From NCBI GenBank assembly GCA_000405685.1, contig ASPF01000004.1, positions 30,774 through 94,773 on the forward strand: a DNA stretch of 64,000 nucleotides, given 5' to 3'. Position 1 is the first letter of the stretch, and each line of letters starts with the position of its first letter. A model generated the notes under the pieces. That model ran no database searches, was not told where the DNA came from, and saw only the letters and a list, made by a program, of their open reading frames with translations. The stretch comes from Candidatus Geocrenenecus sp. JGI 0000106-J15. GTDB taxonomy: Archaea; Thermoproteota; Nitrososphaeria_A; Caldarchaeales; Wolframiiraptoraceae. The position numbers and the translations under genes are program-made. Shown here piece by piece: positions 54,914-63,205 of this stretch.

Positions 54914-55828
54914 CTAGCTAGAAGCTGATTTATCCTTCTCTCCAGAGAGTTGCCTAATTCGAGGATTTAAAGAAATGAGTAGACTGTAAACATAGTCTAA
55001 GTTTAATGGCTCTCCTTGTCTCAGTTTTTTAAATAAGCTAAAAGTCTCCAAGCCTATCTTTATCAACTCGTAATCAATCTTAGAAGAGTCCACTCCACTT
55101 GTATCTATTAATCCTTCTTCAGAGTAATCGTTTACCACTGCCAGAACACATCCAGTAAATATTCTCTTATCGAGACATCTTTCATAATAGTCTCTCAATA
55201 TACAGTATGCGGAATACTCCATCTCGCTTGAGATTACTCCTAGTTCAATAAAAGATCTAATTCTCTCTTTAAGCTCATGCCTCCTCGGAGAAAAGCTTGG
55301 TCTCTCCTTAAAGTATAAATCATCTTTTGTATGGACTGGTCCTATCCAGAGATTTCTTCCAAGAGTATATCCATTTACTTCAGCGGCTTTCAATAATAAA
55401 GGTATTAACTCTACACTTGTAATTGCTGGATATTCTAAATCTATTACAGCTGTGGTCGCCCCTTCATCTCTTACACATGACGTAGGGATATGGATATGGC
55501 CCTTCTTAACATATTGTTGGAGAGAACCAGATGTTCCAAGCCTAAGGATGACCATGAAATCATCTTTTATAGCTTCAATAATCTCGGGAAGAATTATCAT
55601 TACACTTGAAGGCCCCATCCCAGTTGAGACAGCTGAGACTTCTAGACCATTATAGTACCCATTAACTACTACATGGCCTCTCTCTCCCACGAAGATTTCT
55701 GGCCTCTCTAAGAATTCTGCAACTTTCTTAATTCTACTAGGTGAGCCACCTGTAAGAATATATGGATTTAATCTAGCTACTTCTATATGAGCTGATCTAC
55801 CAGTTGACGTCGTAAAAGTTATCTTCAT
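54914..55828 (-). CDS. Nucleoside phosphorylase family protein
   Basis: 304 residues of the PNP/UDP phosphorylase fold: an N-terminal phosphate-binding region, LRLGTSGSLQ, and the ribose-site EMEYSAY. It probably cleaves a nucleoside (uridine-like) with phosphate. It differs clearly from the second phosphorylase at 56.3-57.1 kb, so the two are not a recent duplicate. The two phosphorylases and the membrane-protein gene between them share one strand. Confidence 0.8.
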   Translation of the reverse strand: MKITFTTSTGRSAHIEVARLNPYILTGGSPSRIKKVAEFLERPEIFVGERGHVVVNGYYNGLEVSAVSTGMGPSSVMIILPEIIEAIKDDFMVILRLGTSGSLQQYVKKGHIHIPTSCVRDEGATTAVIDLEYPAITSVELIPLLLKAAEVNGYTLGRNLWIGPVHTKDDLYFKERPSFSPRRHELKERIRSFIELGVISSEMEYSAYCILRDYYERCLDKRIFTGCVLAVVNDYSEEGLIDTSGVDSSKIDYELIKIGLETFSLFKKLRQGEPLNLDYVYSLLISLNPRIRQLSGEKDKSASS

Positions 55829-55909
55829 ACTGAAGAATTAATATCAAGGTAAAAATTAAGCTTTAGATTAAAAGTTGAAGCTTTAGGATATCTTGACTAG
55901 CCTGTTAGT

Positions 55910-56245
55910 TTACTTTTTCTCTTCTTGAGTTTGTAGCTCTTTCTCTAATTCTTTCTCAATCTCTTCTATTGGTTTCGGAGGTGGAGTAGTAGCTAAAGTA
56001 TATCCAATCCAGGCAAATATTGCGAGTACTCCTGTAACGACTATGAATGCAGTTATCTTTAGTATAATTAAACTCCACTCAGTGAAGAATAGTAGCCAAT
56101 TATAAGTTACTATCCCTATTACTGATAATATAAGTATGGTTACTCCGATTAACGTGTCACGGCTCAAGTTATCAATACCCCGCTGTTCATAAAACACGTT
56201 TACAGACTCGTTATTATAGATTTTCCCAAGATTAGTTCTAATCAA
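55910..56245 (-). CDS. Small two-helix membrane protein
   Basis: Up to 111 residues with two membrane helices (IGVTILILSVIGIVTYNWLL and IILKITAFIVVTGVLAIFAW). A charged, proline-containing cytoplasmic tail rich in Glu/Lys follows (EEIEKELEKELQ). The start is uncertain: this version uses TTG at 56245, but a TATA-like CTATAATAA lies within the first codons, which would favour a shorter protein starting at a GTG or TTG about 50-80 bp further on. Function unknown. Confidence 0.5.
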   Translation of the reverse strand: MIRTNLGKIYNNESVNVFYEQRGIDNLSRDTLIGVTILILSVIGIVTYNWLLFFTEWSLIILKITAFIVVTGVLAIFAWIGYTLATTPPPKPIEEIEKELEKELQTQEEKK

Positions 56246-56277
56246 TACCGTCTGTAGAACTGCATCTTTATCATTGA

Positions 56278-57102
56278 TTAATTTCTGACCTTCAAAAGTT
56301 TAGGATAGAAGTGTTTTTTACCATGAATATTTTTCAGTTCATCCCACTCATATAGAATCTTTACTGCCTCGATAGCTGTCTTAATTGCATCATCTTCACC
56401 TACTATCTCAAATCTATCTTCAATCCTATTCGCAAAAACTGCGCAAACAGATCCTGCTCGTAGCCCGTATAATGAAGCCAATGTAAAGATTATAGATGAC
56501 TCCATCTCAAAGTTCAGCACATTCATCGATTGAAGATCTCTAAGTATCTTCTCTGAATAACTCCAACTATATTCTTTAAACCCTTTCCTACCTTGCCCAG
56601 CATAGAAGCTATCAGTAGAAGCTGATACACCTAAATGATATTTTAGCCCTAGATTTTCAGCTGCCTGAATTAATGCTAGTACAACTTCATAATCTGCATA
56701 AGCTGGATAACCATCAATTACATATTGTCTAGAAGTTCCCTCAAGTCTTACAGCAGCTGTAGATATTATGATATCTCCTAAACCTATACCTTTCTGAATA
56801 GCACCTGTGCTTCCTACCCTAATAAAGGTCTTACCACCTGCTCTAGCAAGCTCCTCTACAGCTATAGCAGTAGACGGTGCACCTATGCCTGTTGAGCAAG
56901 CAGAGATAGGTTTCCCATTAATTGTTCCCGTCCAAACTCTAAACTCTCTATGGAAAGAAATTTCTCTACCTTCATCCCAATATTTAGCAATCTTTAGTAC
57001 CCTATCTGGGTCTCCTGGAAGTAAGACGTATTCAGCGATTTCTCCAGCCTTCACTCGAACATGATAAAACTGTCCACCTATACTCGGTTCAGATGCAGAC
57101 AT
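56278..57102 (-). CDS. Uridine phosphorylase-like enzyme
   Basis: 274 residues; cleaves a nucleoside and phosphate to base and ribose-1-phosphate. It has LPGDPDRVLKIA, GAPSTAIAVEELARAGG, RVGSTGAIQKGI and NFEMESSIIFTLA, in the order of the uridine phosphorylase group. The gene is divergent from aroA with a 200-bp intergenic region containing a palindrome at 57215-57231. Confidence 0.88.
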   Translation of the reverse strand: MSASEPSIGGQFYHVRVKAGEIAEYVLLPGDPDRVLKIAKYWDEGREISFHREFRVWTGTINGKPISACSTGIGAPSTAIAVEELARAGGKTFIRVGSTGAIQKGIGLGDIIISTAAVRLEGTSRQYVIDGYPAYADYEVVLALIQAAENLGLKYHLGVSASTDSFYAGQGRKGFKEYSWSYSEKILRDLQSMNVLNFEMESSIIFTLASLYGLRAGSVCAVFANRIEDRFEIVGEDDAIKTAIEAVKILYEWDELKNIHGKKHFYPKLLKVRN

Positions 57103-57214
57103 ATCTTTAACTGGGCAACTCTCTAAGATAAGCTTTTATATGTTTGGATCCAATATGTTAATAATCTTAAAACTTCTTCTAAATAAGATAATGTCGAATT
57201 ATTGGAACTTAGAT

Positions 57215-57231
57215 GTATGTTAGCAACATAC
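57215..57231. promoter_or_regulatory. Palindrome between uridine phosphorylase and aroA
   Basis: GTATGTT-AGC-AACATAC is a perfect 7-bp inverted repeat with a 3-bp centre. It lies in the 203-bp gap between two divergent genes, 75 bp before the aroA start. A dimeric regulator could bind here; which gene is controlled is not known. Confidence 0.4.
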
Positions 57232-57305
57232 CTTAAAGAAAACCATAAGCAAAATGCAAAATAGATATATTAAAGCTATGTTCTAATCATCATCAAGAAG
57301 AAGAC

Positions 57306-58598
57306 TTGGATAAATTATACGTTGCTTCCTCAATTATAAGTGGGCAAGTTAATGCTCCACCTAGCAAAAGTTATACTCATAGAGCTTATGCAATCTCTCT
57401 TATAACTAGTGGAGACAGCGAAGTAGAAAACCCTCTAGTTTCAGGTGATACTCGAGCAACATTAAGAGCATGTAGACAGCTTGGAGCAGAGGTCATTGAA
57501 GAAAAAGAAGACAGTATTATAGTTAGCGGTGGTAGATTATGTCTACCTGACGATGTAGTTAACGCTGAGAATTCTGGGACTACCTTAAGATTATTTACGG
57601 CTATATCTTCTCTTGCTCCAGCTGGATACGTCGTGCTTACTGGCGATGATAGTTTAAGGAGGAGACCTATGCAACCATTACTCGACGCTCTTAGAATACT
57701 TGGAGTAGAATGCTGGTCAAGTAGAGGAAATGGATGTGCACCTATAATAGTAAAGTCAGGAGGGCTTAAGGGCGGAGAGACAACTATTAGAGGTGATATA
57801 TCTTCCCAGTTTATCTCAGCTCTCTTAATAGCCTCAACTAAAGCTGAACAACACGTAAGGATAAGAATTGACGGTGAACCTGTCTCAAAAAAATATATAG
57901 ATGCAACCTTAGAAATGCTAAGAAGATATGGCTATAGAATTGAGAGGGAAGGATACTCGTTATTTGAGGTTAGCCCCGACCAGTCAGGTCGTCCAACATC
58001 TTTTAGAGTTCCAGGAGATTTTAGTTCAGCATCGTTTATCTTAGCAGGAGCCTACCTGACTAGAGGTAGAGTAGAAGTTGGAAATCTTGATCTTAACCTA
58101 CCACAAGCAGACTCAGCGATACTAAGCATTCTAAACGAATTTGATGTTAAAGTAGGTATTCATAGTGATAAGATCGTAGCGGAAGGTTGTGAGCCCTCTA
58201 AATGTGATAGAGTATTCAGCCTTAGAGATTCTCCCGACCTAGTACCAGTTGTAGCAGTAATGGCTGCCAAGACTCCGAGCCATACAATCATCAAAGAAGT
58301 TAAACATGCTAGATTCAAGGAGAGTGATAGAATTTCTTCTGTAGCAGTAGAGTTGAAGAAGCTTGGAGTAGATGTAGAAGTATTTGAAGATGGGATGAAG
58401 ATTAAGGGAAGAGAAGAACTTGAAGGAAATGTTGAACTTGATGCTCATAACGACCATAGATTATTCATGGCCTTCACGGTTCTCGCTGCCTCAACTAAGA
58501 AAGGATGCACCATCAATGGGTTAAGATGGGCAGAAATATCTTACCCAGACTTTTTAAAAGATCTAGAAAAACTTAACATCACATTTAGAGAAATATAG
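57306..58598 (+). CDS. aroA: 5-enolpyruvylshikimate-3-phosphate synthase
   Basis: Joins shikimate-3-phosphate and phosphoenolpyruvate. 430 residues. The N-terminal PPSKSYTHRAYA is the shikimate-site motif (the class with SKSxTxR), then GNAENSGTT-like NAENSGTTLRL, the PEP-site RRRPMQPL, and EVKHARFKESDRI with the conserved Lys/Glu. The TTG start is used because the coding similarity begins there. aroC follows after 34 bp. Confidence 0.96.
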   Translation: MDKLYVASSIISGQVNAPPSKSYTHRAYAISLITSGDSEVENPLVSGDTRATLRACRQLGAEVIEEKEDSIIVSGGRLCLPDDVVNAENSGTTLRLFTAISSLAPAGYVVLTGDDSLRRRPMQPLLDALRILGVECWSSRGNGCAPIIVKSGGLKGGETTIRGDISSQFISALLIASTKAEQHVRIRIDGEPVSKKYIDATLEMLRRYGYRIEREGYSLFEVSPDQSGRPTSFRVPGDFSSASFILAGAYLTRGRVEVGNLDLNLPQADSAILSILNEFDVKVGIHSDKIVAEGCEPSKCDRVFSLRDSPDLVPVVAVMAAKTPSHTIIKEVKHARFKESDRISSVAVELKKLGVDVEVFEDGMKIKGREELEGNVELDAHNDHRLFMAFTVLAASTKKGCTINGLRWAEISYPDFLKDLEKLNITFREI

Positions 58599-58632
58599 AT
58601 AAGCTTCCAAGAAGTATTCTACAAGGATTGAA

Positions 58633-59736
58633 GTGGCTGGAAATATACTTGGTGAAATGTTTAGAGTAGTAAGCTTTGGTGAAAGCCATGGTAGATGTAT
58701 CGGAGTTGTTATAGACGGCTGTCCAGCTGGATTAGAACTTTCTGAAGAAGATATCCAGAAAGAACTAAATTTAAGGAGACCTGGAACTTCTAGAATAACT
58801 ACTAGTAGAATGGAAGAAGATAAAGTTGAGATCTTATCAGGAGTCTTCAACGGATATACTACTGGTGCACCTATATGCATGATTATTTTGAATAAAGATG
58901 TTAGAAGCGAAGATTACGAGTCCATTAAGTATACACCGAGACCTAGCCATGCAGACTATTTCGCACATGTAAAATATGGTGGATACAACGACTATAGAGG
59001 TGGAGGAAGATTCTCAGGAAGAATTACAGCTGGATTTGTGATGGCTGGGGCGGTTGCTAAAAAACTACTAAAGAAGATCTTAGAAGTCGAGGTAACAGCA
59101 TATACTTTAGAGATCGGAGGAGAGAAAGCTGAGAACTTTACATTAGATGAGGCTAAAAGACATAGATATGAAAATGATGTTAGAGCTCCAACTCCCGAAG
59201 CTGCTGTAAAGATGAAAGAAAAAATTCAGCAAGCGATGCTTAGAGGAGATAGCATCGGAGGAATAGTCGAATGTACTGTAACAGGTCTTCCAGTAGGATT
59301 AGGTGAACCTGTATTCGATGCATTAGATTCAGATTTAGCTAAAGCGATGCTCTCTATTCCAGCTGTAAAAGGTATAGAATTTGGAGCAGGATTCAAAGCA
59401 GCTAGAATGTTTGGTTCAGAACATAATGACCCCTTTATAGTAAAAGATGGAAGAATAGATTTAGAGAAAAATGATGCTGGAGGAATAGTTGGAGGAATCT
59501 CAACTGGAGCTCCACTTCTTTTTAGAGTAGTTTTTAAACCTCCATCATCTATTGCATTAAAGCAGAAAACAATCGATCTTAGAACAAGAGAAGAGACAGA
59601 GATTATCGTAAGTGGAAGGCATGATCCATGTATTGTTCCTAGAGCGGTTCCAGTAGTAGAAGCAATGACAGCAATAGTATTAACAGATCATGCAATAAGA
59701 TACGGTATCATTCCGCCAGTAATTAGAAACCTTTAA
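58633..59736 (+). CDS. aroC: Chorismate synthase
   Basis: The last shikimate-pathway step, FMN-dependent loss of phosphate to give chorismate. 367 residues. The N-terminal GESHGRCIGVVIDGCPAGL, the FMN/active-site region YRGGGRFSGRITAGFV and the C-terminal SGRHDPCIVPRAVPV are the three signature regions. The GTG start has a weak Shine-Dalgarno AAGGA. The aroA-aroC pair completes the pathway begun by the operon at 48.4-54.9 kb. Confidence 0.97.
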   Translation: MAGNILGEMFRVVSFGESHGRCIGVVIDGCPAGLELSEEDIQKELNLRRPGTSRITTSRMEEDKVEILSGVFNGYTTGAPICMIILNKDVRSEDYESIKYTPRPSHADYFAHVKYGGYNDYRGGGRFSGRITAGFVMAGAVAKKLLKKILEVEVTAYTLEIGGEKAENFTLDEAKRHRYENDVRAPTPEAAVKMKEKIQQAMLRGDSIGGIVECTVTGLPVGLGEPVFDALDSDLAKAMLSIPAVKGIEFGAGFKAARMFGSEHNDPFIVKDGRIDLEKNDAGGIVGGISTGAPLLFRVVFKPPSSIALKQKTIDLRTREETEIIVSGRHDPCIVPRAVPVVEAMTAIVLTDHAIRYGIIPPVIRNL

Positions 59737-59772
59737 AGATAATAAGACATCACTACAGATTCTATACAGAAT

Positions 59773-60366
59773 ATGTTAGTGAAGTGGGCTTCTGTAGGAG
59801 TCGACCTTGCAGGATCACCTAAAAGATATACTGGCCTGTGTAGAATGGACCTTAACCTCTACTGTGAATCATGTCTATCAAAAACAGATCATGAAATATT
59901 GAATTTCATATTTTCCTCCAACCCTGAAGTAGTTGCGATAGACGCACCGTTAAGCTTGCCTAAGCCATCTCAAACTCTAAGATCATGTGATAGAGAGCTG
60001 ATGAATCTAGGCATACATGTATTTCCACCTACTCTTACAGGAATGAAGATTCTGGCAGAGAGAGCTATCAAACTAAAAGAAGAATTGGAAGCATCTGGAT
60101 ATTCTGTTATCGAGGTTTATCCTGGTGGTGCACAAGACCTGCTCGGTATACCTAGGAAGAGTAGAGGGACCACTCTACTTAAGGAAGGATTAATTAATAT
60201 AGGTGTTAAGGGTTTAAGATGCGATGAAAGTGGACATGAGCTTGATGCAGTTACATGTAGCTTGACTGGAATAGCATACATAAAGAAGATGTATATGGAG
60301 GTTGGAGATCCAGATGAATGCATCGTCATCCTACCAAGATTAGAAATGTTTTTGAAAATGGATTAA
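59773..60366 (+). CDS. DUF429 family protein
   Basis: 197 residues, predicted RNase H-like fold. DUF429 wording is visible: VGVDLAGSPKRYTG, AIDAPLSLP, CDRELMNLGIHVFPPT and GHELDAVTCSLTG with the acidic residues of a metal site. Function is unestablished. It sits 36 bp behind aroC and 9 bp before the KaiC-like gene, so may be on the same transcript. Confidence 0.75.
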   Translation: MLVKWASVGVDLAGSPKRYTGLCRMDLNLYCESCLSKTDHEILNFIFSSNPEVVAIDAPLSLPKPSQTLRSCDRELMNLGIHVFPPTLTGMKILAERAIKLKEELEASGYSVIEVYPGGAQDLLGIPRKSRGTTLLKEGLINIGVKGLRCDESGHELDAVTCSLTGIAYIKKMYMEVGDPDECIVILPRLEMFLKMD

Positions 60367-60375
60367 TAATCTTTA

Positions 60376-61131
60376 ATGGGGTCTAAGTTGGTTGAAAGAA
60401 TAGTAACAGGTATAGCGGGGCTAGATGAGATATTAGGTGGAGGTATGCCTAAGAGAAATGTAGTATTATTATCTGGTGGACCTGGAACAGGAAAATCAAT
60501 ATTTGGTCAACAATATCTTTATAACGGCTTACTACGGGGAGAGCCAGGAATACTGGTAGTTCTAGAAGAACATCCAGTCCAGGTTAGAATCTCTATGTCT
60601 CAATTTGGATGGGATGTTAAATCATATGAAGAGAGAGGGCTATTCGCCATGGTAGATGCGTTTACTGCTGGGATAGGTGAAGCAGCAAAAAGAGAAAAAT
60701 ACGTGGTAAGGGATCCAGGAGACTTCCAACTACTAGTAGATACTCTTAGAGATGCAGTAAAAGATGTAAATGCAGAGAGAGCAGTAATAGACTCTGTTAC
60801 AACACTATACATAACTAAGCCAGCATTAGCGAGAATCATGGTTCTTCAATTAAAGAAAGTCTTATCAGGCATGGGATGCACATCAATACTGATCTCACAA
60901 GTAAGTGTCACTGAGAAGGGCTTCGGTGGTCCAGGAGTAGAACATGCTGCAGATGGTATAATTAGACTAGACCTAGATGAAGTAGGTGGAGAATTGAAGA
61001 GAAGCATAATCGTATGGAAGATGCGTGGAACATCGCATTCTATGAGACGTCATCCATTTATAATCACTAATAAAGGTATAGAGATAAAAGCAGGTGAAAC
61101 AATTAAGATCATTGGTGAAAGATATGAGTGA
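60376..61131 (+). CDS. KaiC-like RecA-superfamily ATPase
   Basis: 251 residues, one RecA/KaiC domain. Walker [18 protein letters not shown], the following [13 protein letters not shown], and the Walker B-like strand [11 protein letters not shown] are present. The end ([19 protein letters not shown]) matches single-domain archaeal KaiC proteins. These have roles in signalling or regulation, not circadian timing; the role here is unknown. The next gene, an HTH protein, overlaps by 8 bp. Confidence 0.88.
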   Translation: MGSKLVERIVTGIAGLDEILGGGMPKRNVVLLSGGPGTGKSIFGQQYLYNGLLRGEPGILVVLEEHPVQVRISMSQFGWDVKSYEERGLFAMVDAFTAGIGEAAKREKYVVRDPGDFQLLVDTLRDAVKDVNAERAVIDSVTTLYITKPALARIMVLQLKKVLSGMGCTSILISQVSVTEKGFGGPGVEHAADGIIRLDLDEVGGELKRSIIVWKMRGTSHSMRRHPFIITNKGIEIKAGETIKIIGERYE

Positions 61132-61585
61132 AGAAATATCATTATCACCGATTGGTAGAGAAGAGATACATAAACTTGAGTATGCTCTCCTAGTAGGTAC
61201 CTTGTTCAGAGCTGAAGTACTAGAAGAATTGAGAAACCCATCTGAAAGATTAACTTGGGTTGATTCTCTAGCAGTAGCAGCTGCAGCTATTGCGAGGCAG
61301 AAAGCAAAGATGACTATAAGCGAGATAGCTGAAGATATAGGTAGAACCGAGGCGACAATACGTAACCACCTTATGGGTAAGACTAAAGCAGGCCAGCTAG
61401 TTCGCCAAACTCTAGAGAAGTTTCTAAGAGAAGGAGTTAAGATCGACCTACCATCCACGAAAGAATTCGAAGAAGTGAAGGCAAAGCTCGAAGAAGAAAG
61501 ACAGAAAACTCAGAAGCTAGAAATACTACTCCAAGAAGTAAAGAATTCTCTTAAAGATCTATTAGAAAAACTTGAGAAAATTTAG
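61124..61585 (+). CDS. HTH regulator with C-terminal coiled coil, partner of the KaiC-like ATPase
   Basis: 153 residues. The N-terminal half holds a helix-turn-helix ([21 protein letters not shown] at about 63-83). The last 45 residues are a coiled coil ([22 protein letters not shown] ending in [10 protein letters not shown]). The ATG is chosen because the similarity begins at [12 protein letters not shown] and it overlaps the ATPase gene by 8 bp. A longer reading from 61094 would lie inside that gene. The pair probably regulates transcription in response to ATP state; inference. Confidence 0.72.
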   Translation: MSEEISLSPIGREEIHKLEYALLVGTLFRAEVLEELRNPSERLTWVDSLAVAAAAIARQKAKMTISEIAEDIGRTEATIRNHLMGKTKAGQLVRQTLEKFLREGVKIDLPSTKEFEEVKAKLEEERQKTQKLEILLQEVKNSLKDLLEKLEKI

Positions 61586-61625
61586 AAGTTAAGATGAAGA
61601 TATTGCTAACCAGCGTATGTTTAGA

Positions 61626-61946
61626 TTACTTCTTCAATTCTGTTGTTAACCATCTTAGATACTTATCATATCCATAGGTTACTGGCATCGCAATTATCTC
61701 AGGAACCTCGTAACTATGGATGTCTTTAATCATCCTCTCAACTTCATTGTAAATTTCAGATTTAGTCTTAACCAAGCAAATCCATTCATGAGAATCTTCA
61801 ATCTCCCCTTTCCACCAATACATAGACCTAATTGGACCTATGATCTGGATACATGCTGCAAGCCTAGCATCAAGCAGCTTCCTAGCAATTTCTTCAGCTT
61901 TCTCTCTAGAATCTACTGTAGTTAGAACTTGGATATATTCACTCAT
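61626..61946 (-). CDS. cutA: CutA divalent-ion tolerance protein
   Basis: A 106-residue trimeric ferredoxin-like protein. The family text LLDARLAACIQIIGPIRSMYWW, then EWICLVKTK and HSYEVPEIIAMPV are present. It binds copper and other metals in other organisms, but its physiological role is unclear. Confidence 0.92.
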   Translation of the reverse strand: MSEYIQVLTTVDSREKAEEIARKLLDARLAACIQIIGPIRSMYWWKGEIEDSHEWICLVKTKSEIYNEVERMIKDIHSYEVPEIIAMPVTYGYDKYLRWLTTELKK

Positions 61947-62057
61947 AATAATGTATTGATGAATTGCAATTTATTAATTTTATTGCAACTTGATGAAACC
62001 TGATTTACCAATGTCGAGTCAGTACTCGGCTAGATATAGATAGGAGAAGTTAAATAT

Positions 62058-62076
62058 TGGATGGTTCATCCATCCA
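62058..62076 (+). promoter_or_regulatory. Palindromic operator of the binding-protein gene
   Basis: TGGATGG-TTCAT-CCATCCA is a perfect 7-bp inverted repeat with a 5-bp centre. It begins at the end of the TATA-like TTAAATATT (62050-62058) and ends 2 bp before the ATG at 62079, so it covers the expected transcription start. The same palindrome (17 of 19 positions) stands in the same place before the ABC ATPase gene at 18193-18211. Confidence 0.75.
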
Positions 62077-62078
62077 CC

Positions 62079-63179
62079 ATGAACAAATCCTTAATTGTAA
62101 TACTCCTTGCATTACTACTCATAAGCGCTGGCTTCAACATATATCTAGTAACATCGTCTCTGCTAGAGCCTGCGAAAAAAACTGGAGTAGTCTATTCTAC
62201 GATCGAGAAGACTGTAACTACTACAACTACTCAATTGGAGATCGTACGAGAAATCGAAAGTCCATATCCTATGAAGATTGTAGATTTTATGAAGAGAGAA
62301 GTCTTAATTAAGAGTCAGCCGAATAGGATAGTTTCATGTTCCCCAAGCAATACTGAGATACTTGCAGCCCTGAACTTAACAAGATATATTGTAGGTGTAG
62401 ATGAGTATAGTGATTATCCTCTTGAAGTTAAACGTTTACGAGAGAAAGGAGTAATTGAAAATATAGGAGGAGTTATAACTCTGAATGTAGAGAAGATTCT
62501 AGAGCTTAAACCTGATATAGTGTTTGTGAGTGCAAGCCTCCAAGGCAATCTTGTACCAATCCTAGAAGAAAAAGGATTAACTATAGTAGCATTAGATGCC
62601 AATACAATACTTGATGTTTATAGAGAGATATTACTAGTTGGAAAGATAATGAATATTGAAGATAAAGCTTTACAGCTAGTCAATAATATAAGAGAGAAGA
62701 TAGACTATGTTCAATCCAAGCTTACATATATTCAATCTAAGAAGAGCGTGATCTATATTGGATGGCTAGAACCGATATGGACAACTGGAAGCAATACTTT
62801 TCTTAACGATATAATTGGGTTAGCAGGTGGATACAACCTCCTATTAGACTCAAGCGGATGGTTTATGACAAACCCTGAAACAATAGTTACGAGAAACCCT
62901 GAAGTAATATTCATCACAGCTATGTCGATAGGTATGGAGTCAAGAGAAATAATTGAGAAAATTAAGAATATTCCAGGGTTAGATTCTGTTGATGCTGTTC
63001 AAAACAATAGAACCTACCTTCTATACGGGCAAGCTGAAAACATCTTCATCAGACCTGGACCTAGAATAGGAGAAGCAGTAGAACTTCTAGCTAAGATACT
63101 CTACCCTGAAATATTTGGGGCAGAGATCCCCACCACTATTGGAGACGAATACACTAAATATTTATCAACCTATTCATAG
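62079..63179 (+). CDS. ABC importer substrate-binding protein, metal-chelate/cobalamin type
   Basis: 366 residues of the BtuF/FepB family. An N-terminal membrane anchor (LIVILLALLLISAGFNIYLV) is followed by a short Thr-rich linker. The two-lobed domain contains PNRIVSCSPSNTEILAAL, KPDIVFVSASLQGN and a long connecting helix (about 200-230). The start is the ATG at 62079, because the palindrome and TATA lie just upstream; an ATG at 62061 falls inside the palindrome. The permease follows 26 bp later. Ligand (cobalamin, siderophore, heme or other metal chelate) cannot be determined. Confidence 0.92.
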   Translation: MNKSLIVILLALLLISAGFNIYLVTSSLLEPAKKTGVVYSTIEKTVTTTTTQLEIVREIESPYPMKIVDFMKREVLIKSQPNRIVSCSPSNTEILAALNLTRYIVGVDEYSDYPLEVKRLREKGVIENIGGVITLNVEKILELKPDIVFVSASLQGNLVPILEEKGLTIVALDANTILDVYREILLVGKIMNIEDKALQLVNNIREKIDYVQSKLTYIQSKKSVIYIGWLEPIWTTGSNTFLNDIIGLAGGYNLLLDSSGWFMTNPETIVTRNPEVIFITAMSIGMESREIIEKIKNIPGLDSVDAVQNNRTYLLYGQAENIFIRPGPRIGEAVELLAKILYPEIFGAEIPTTIGDEYTKYLSTYS

Positions 63180-63205
63180 AGCGACAACACATCAGGAGGC
63201 TATAC

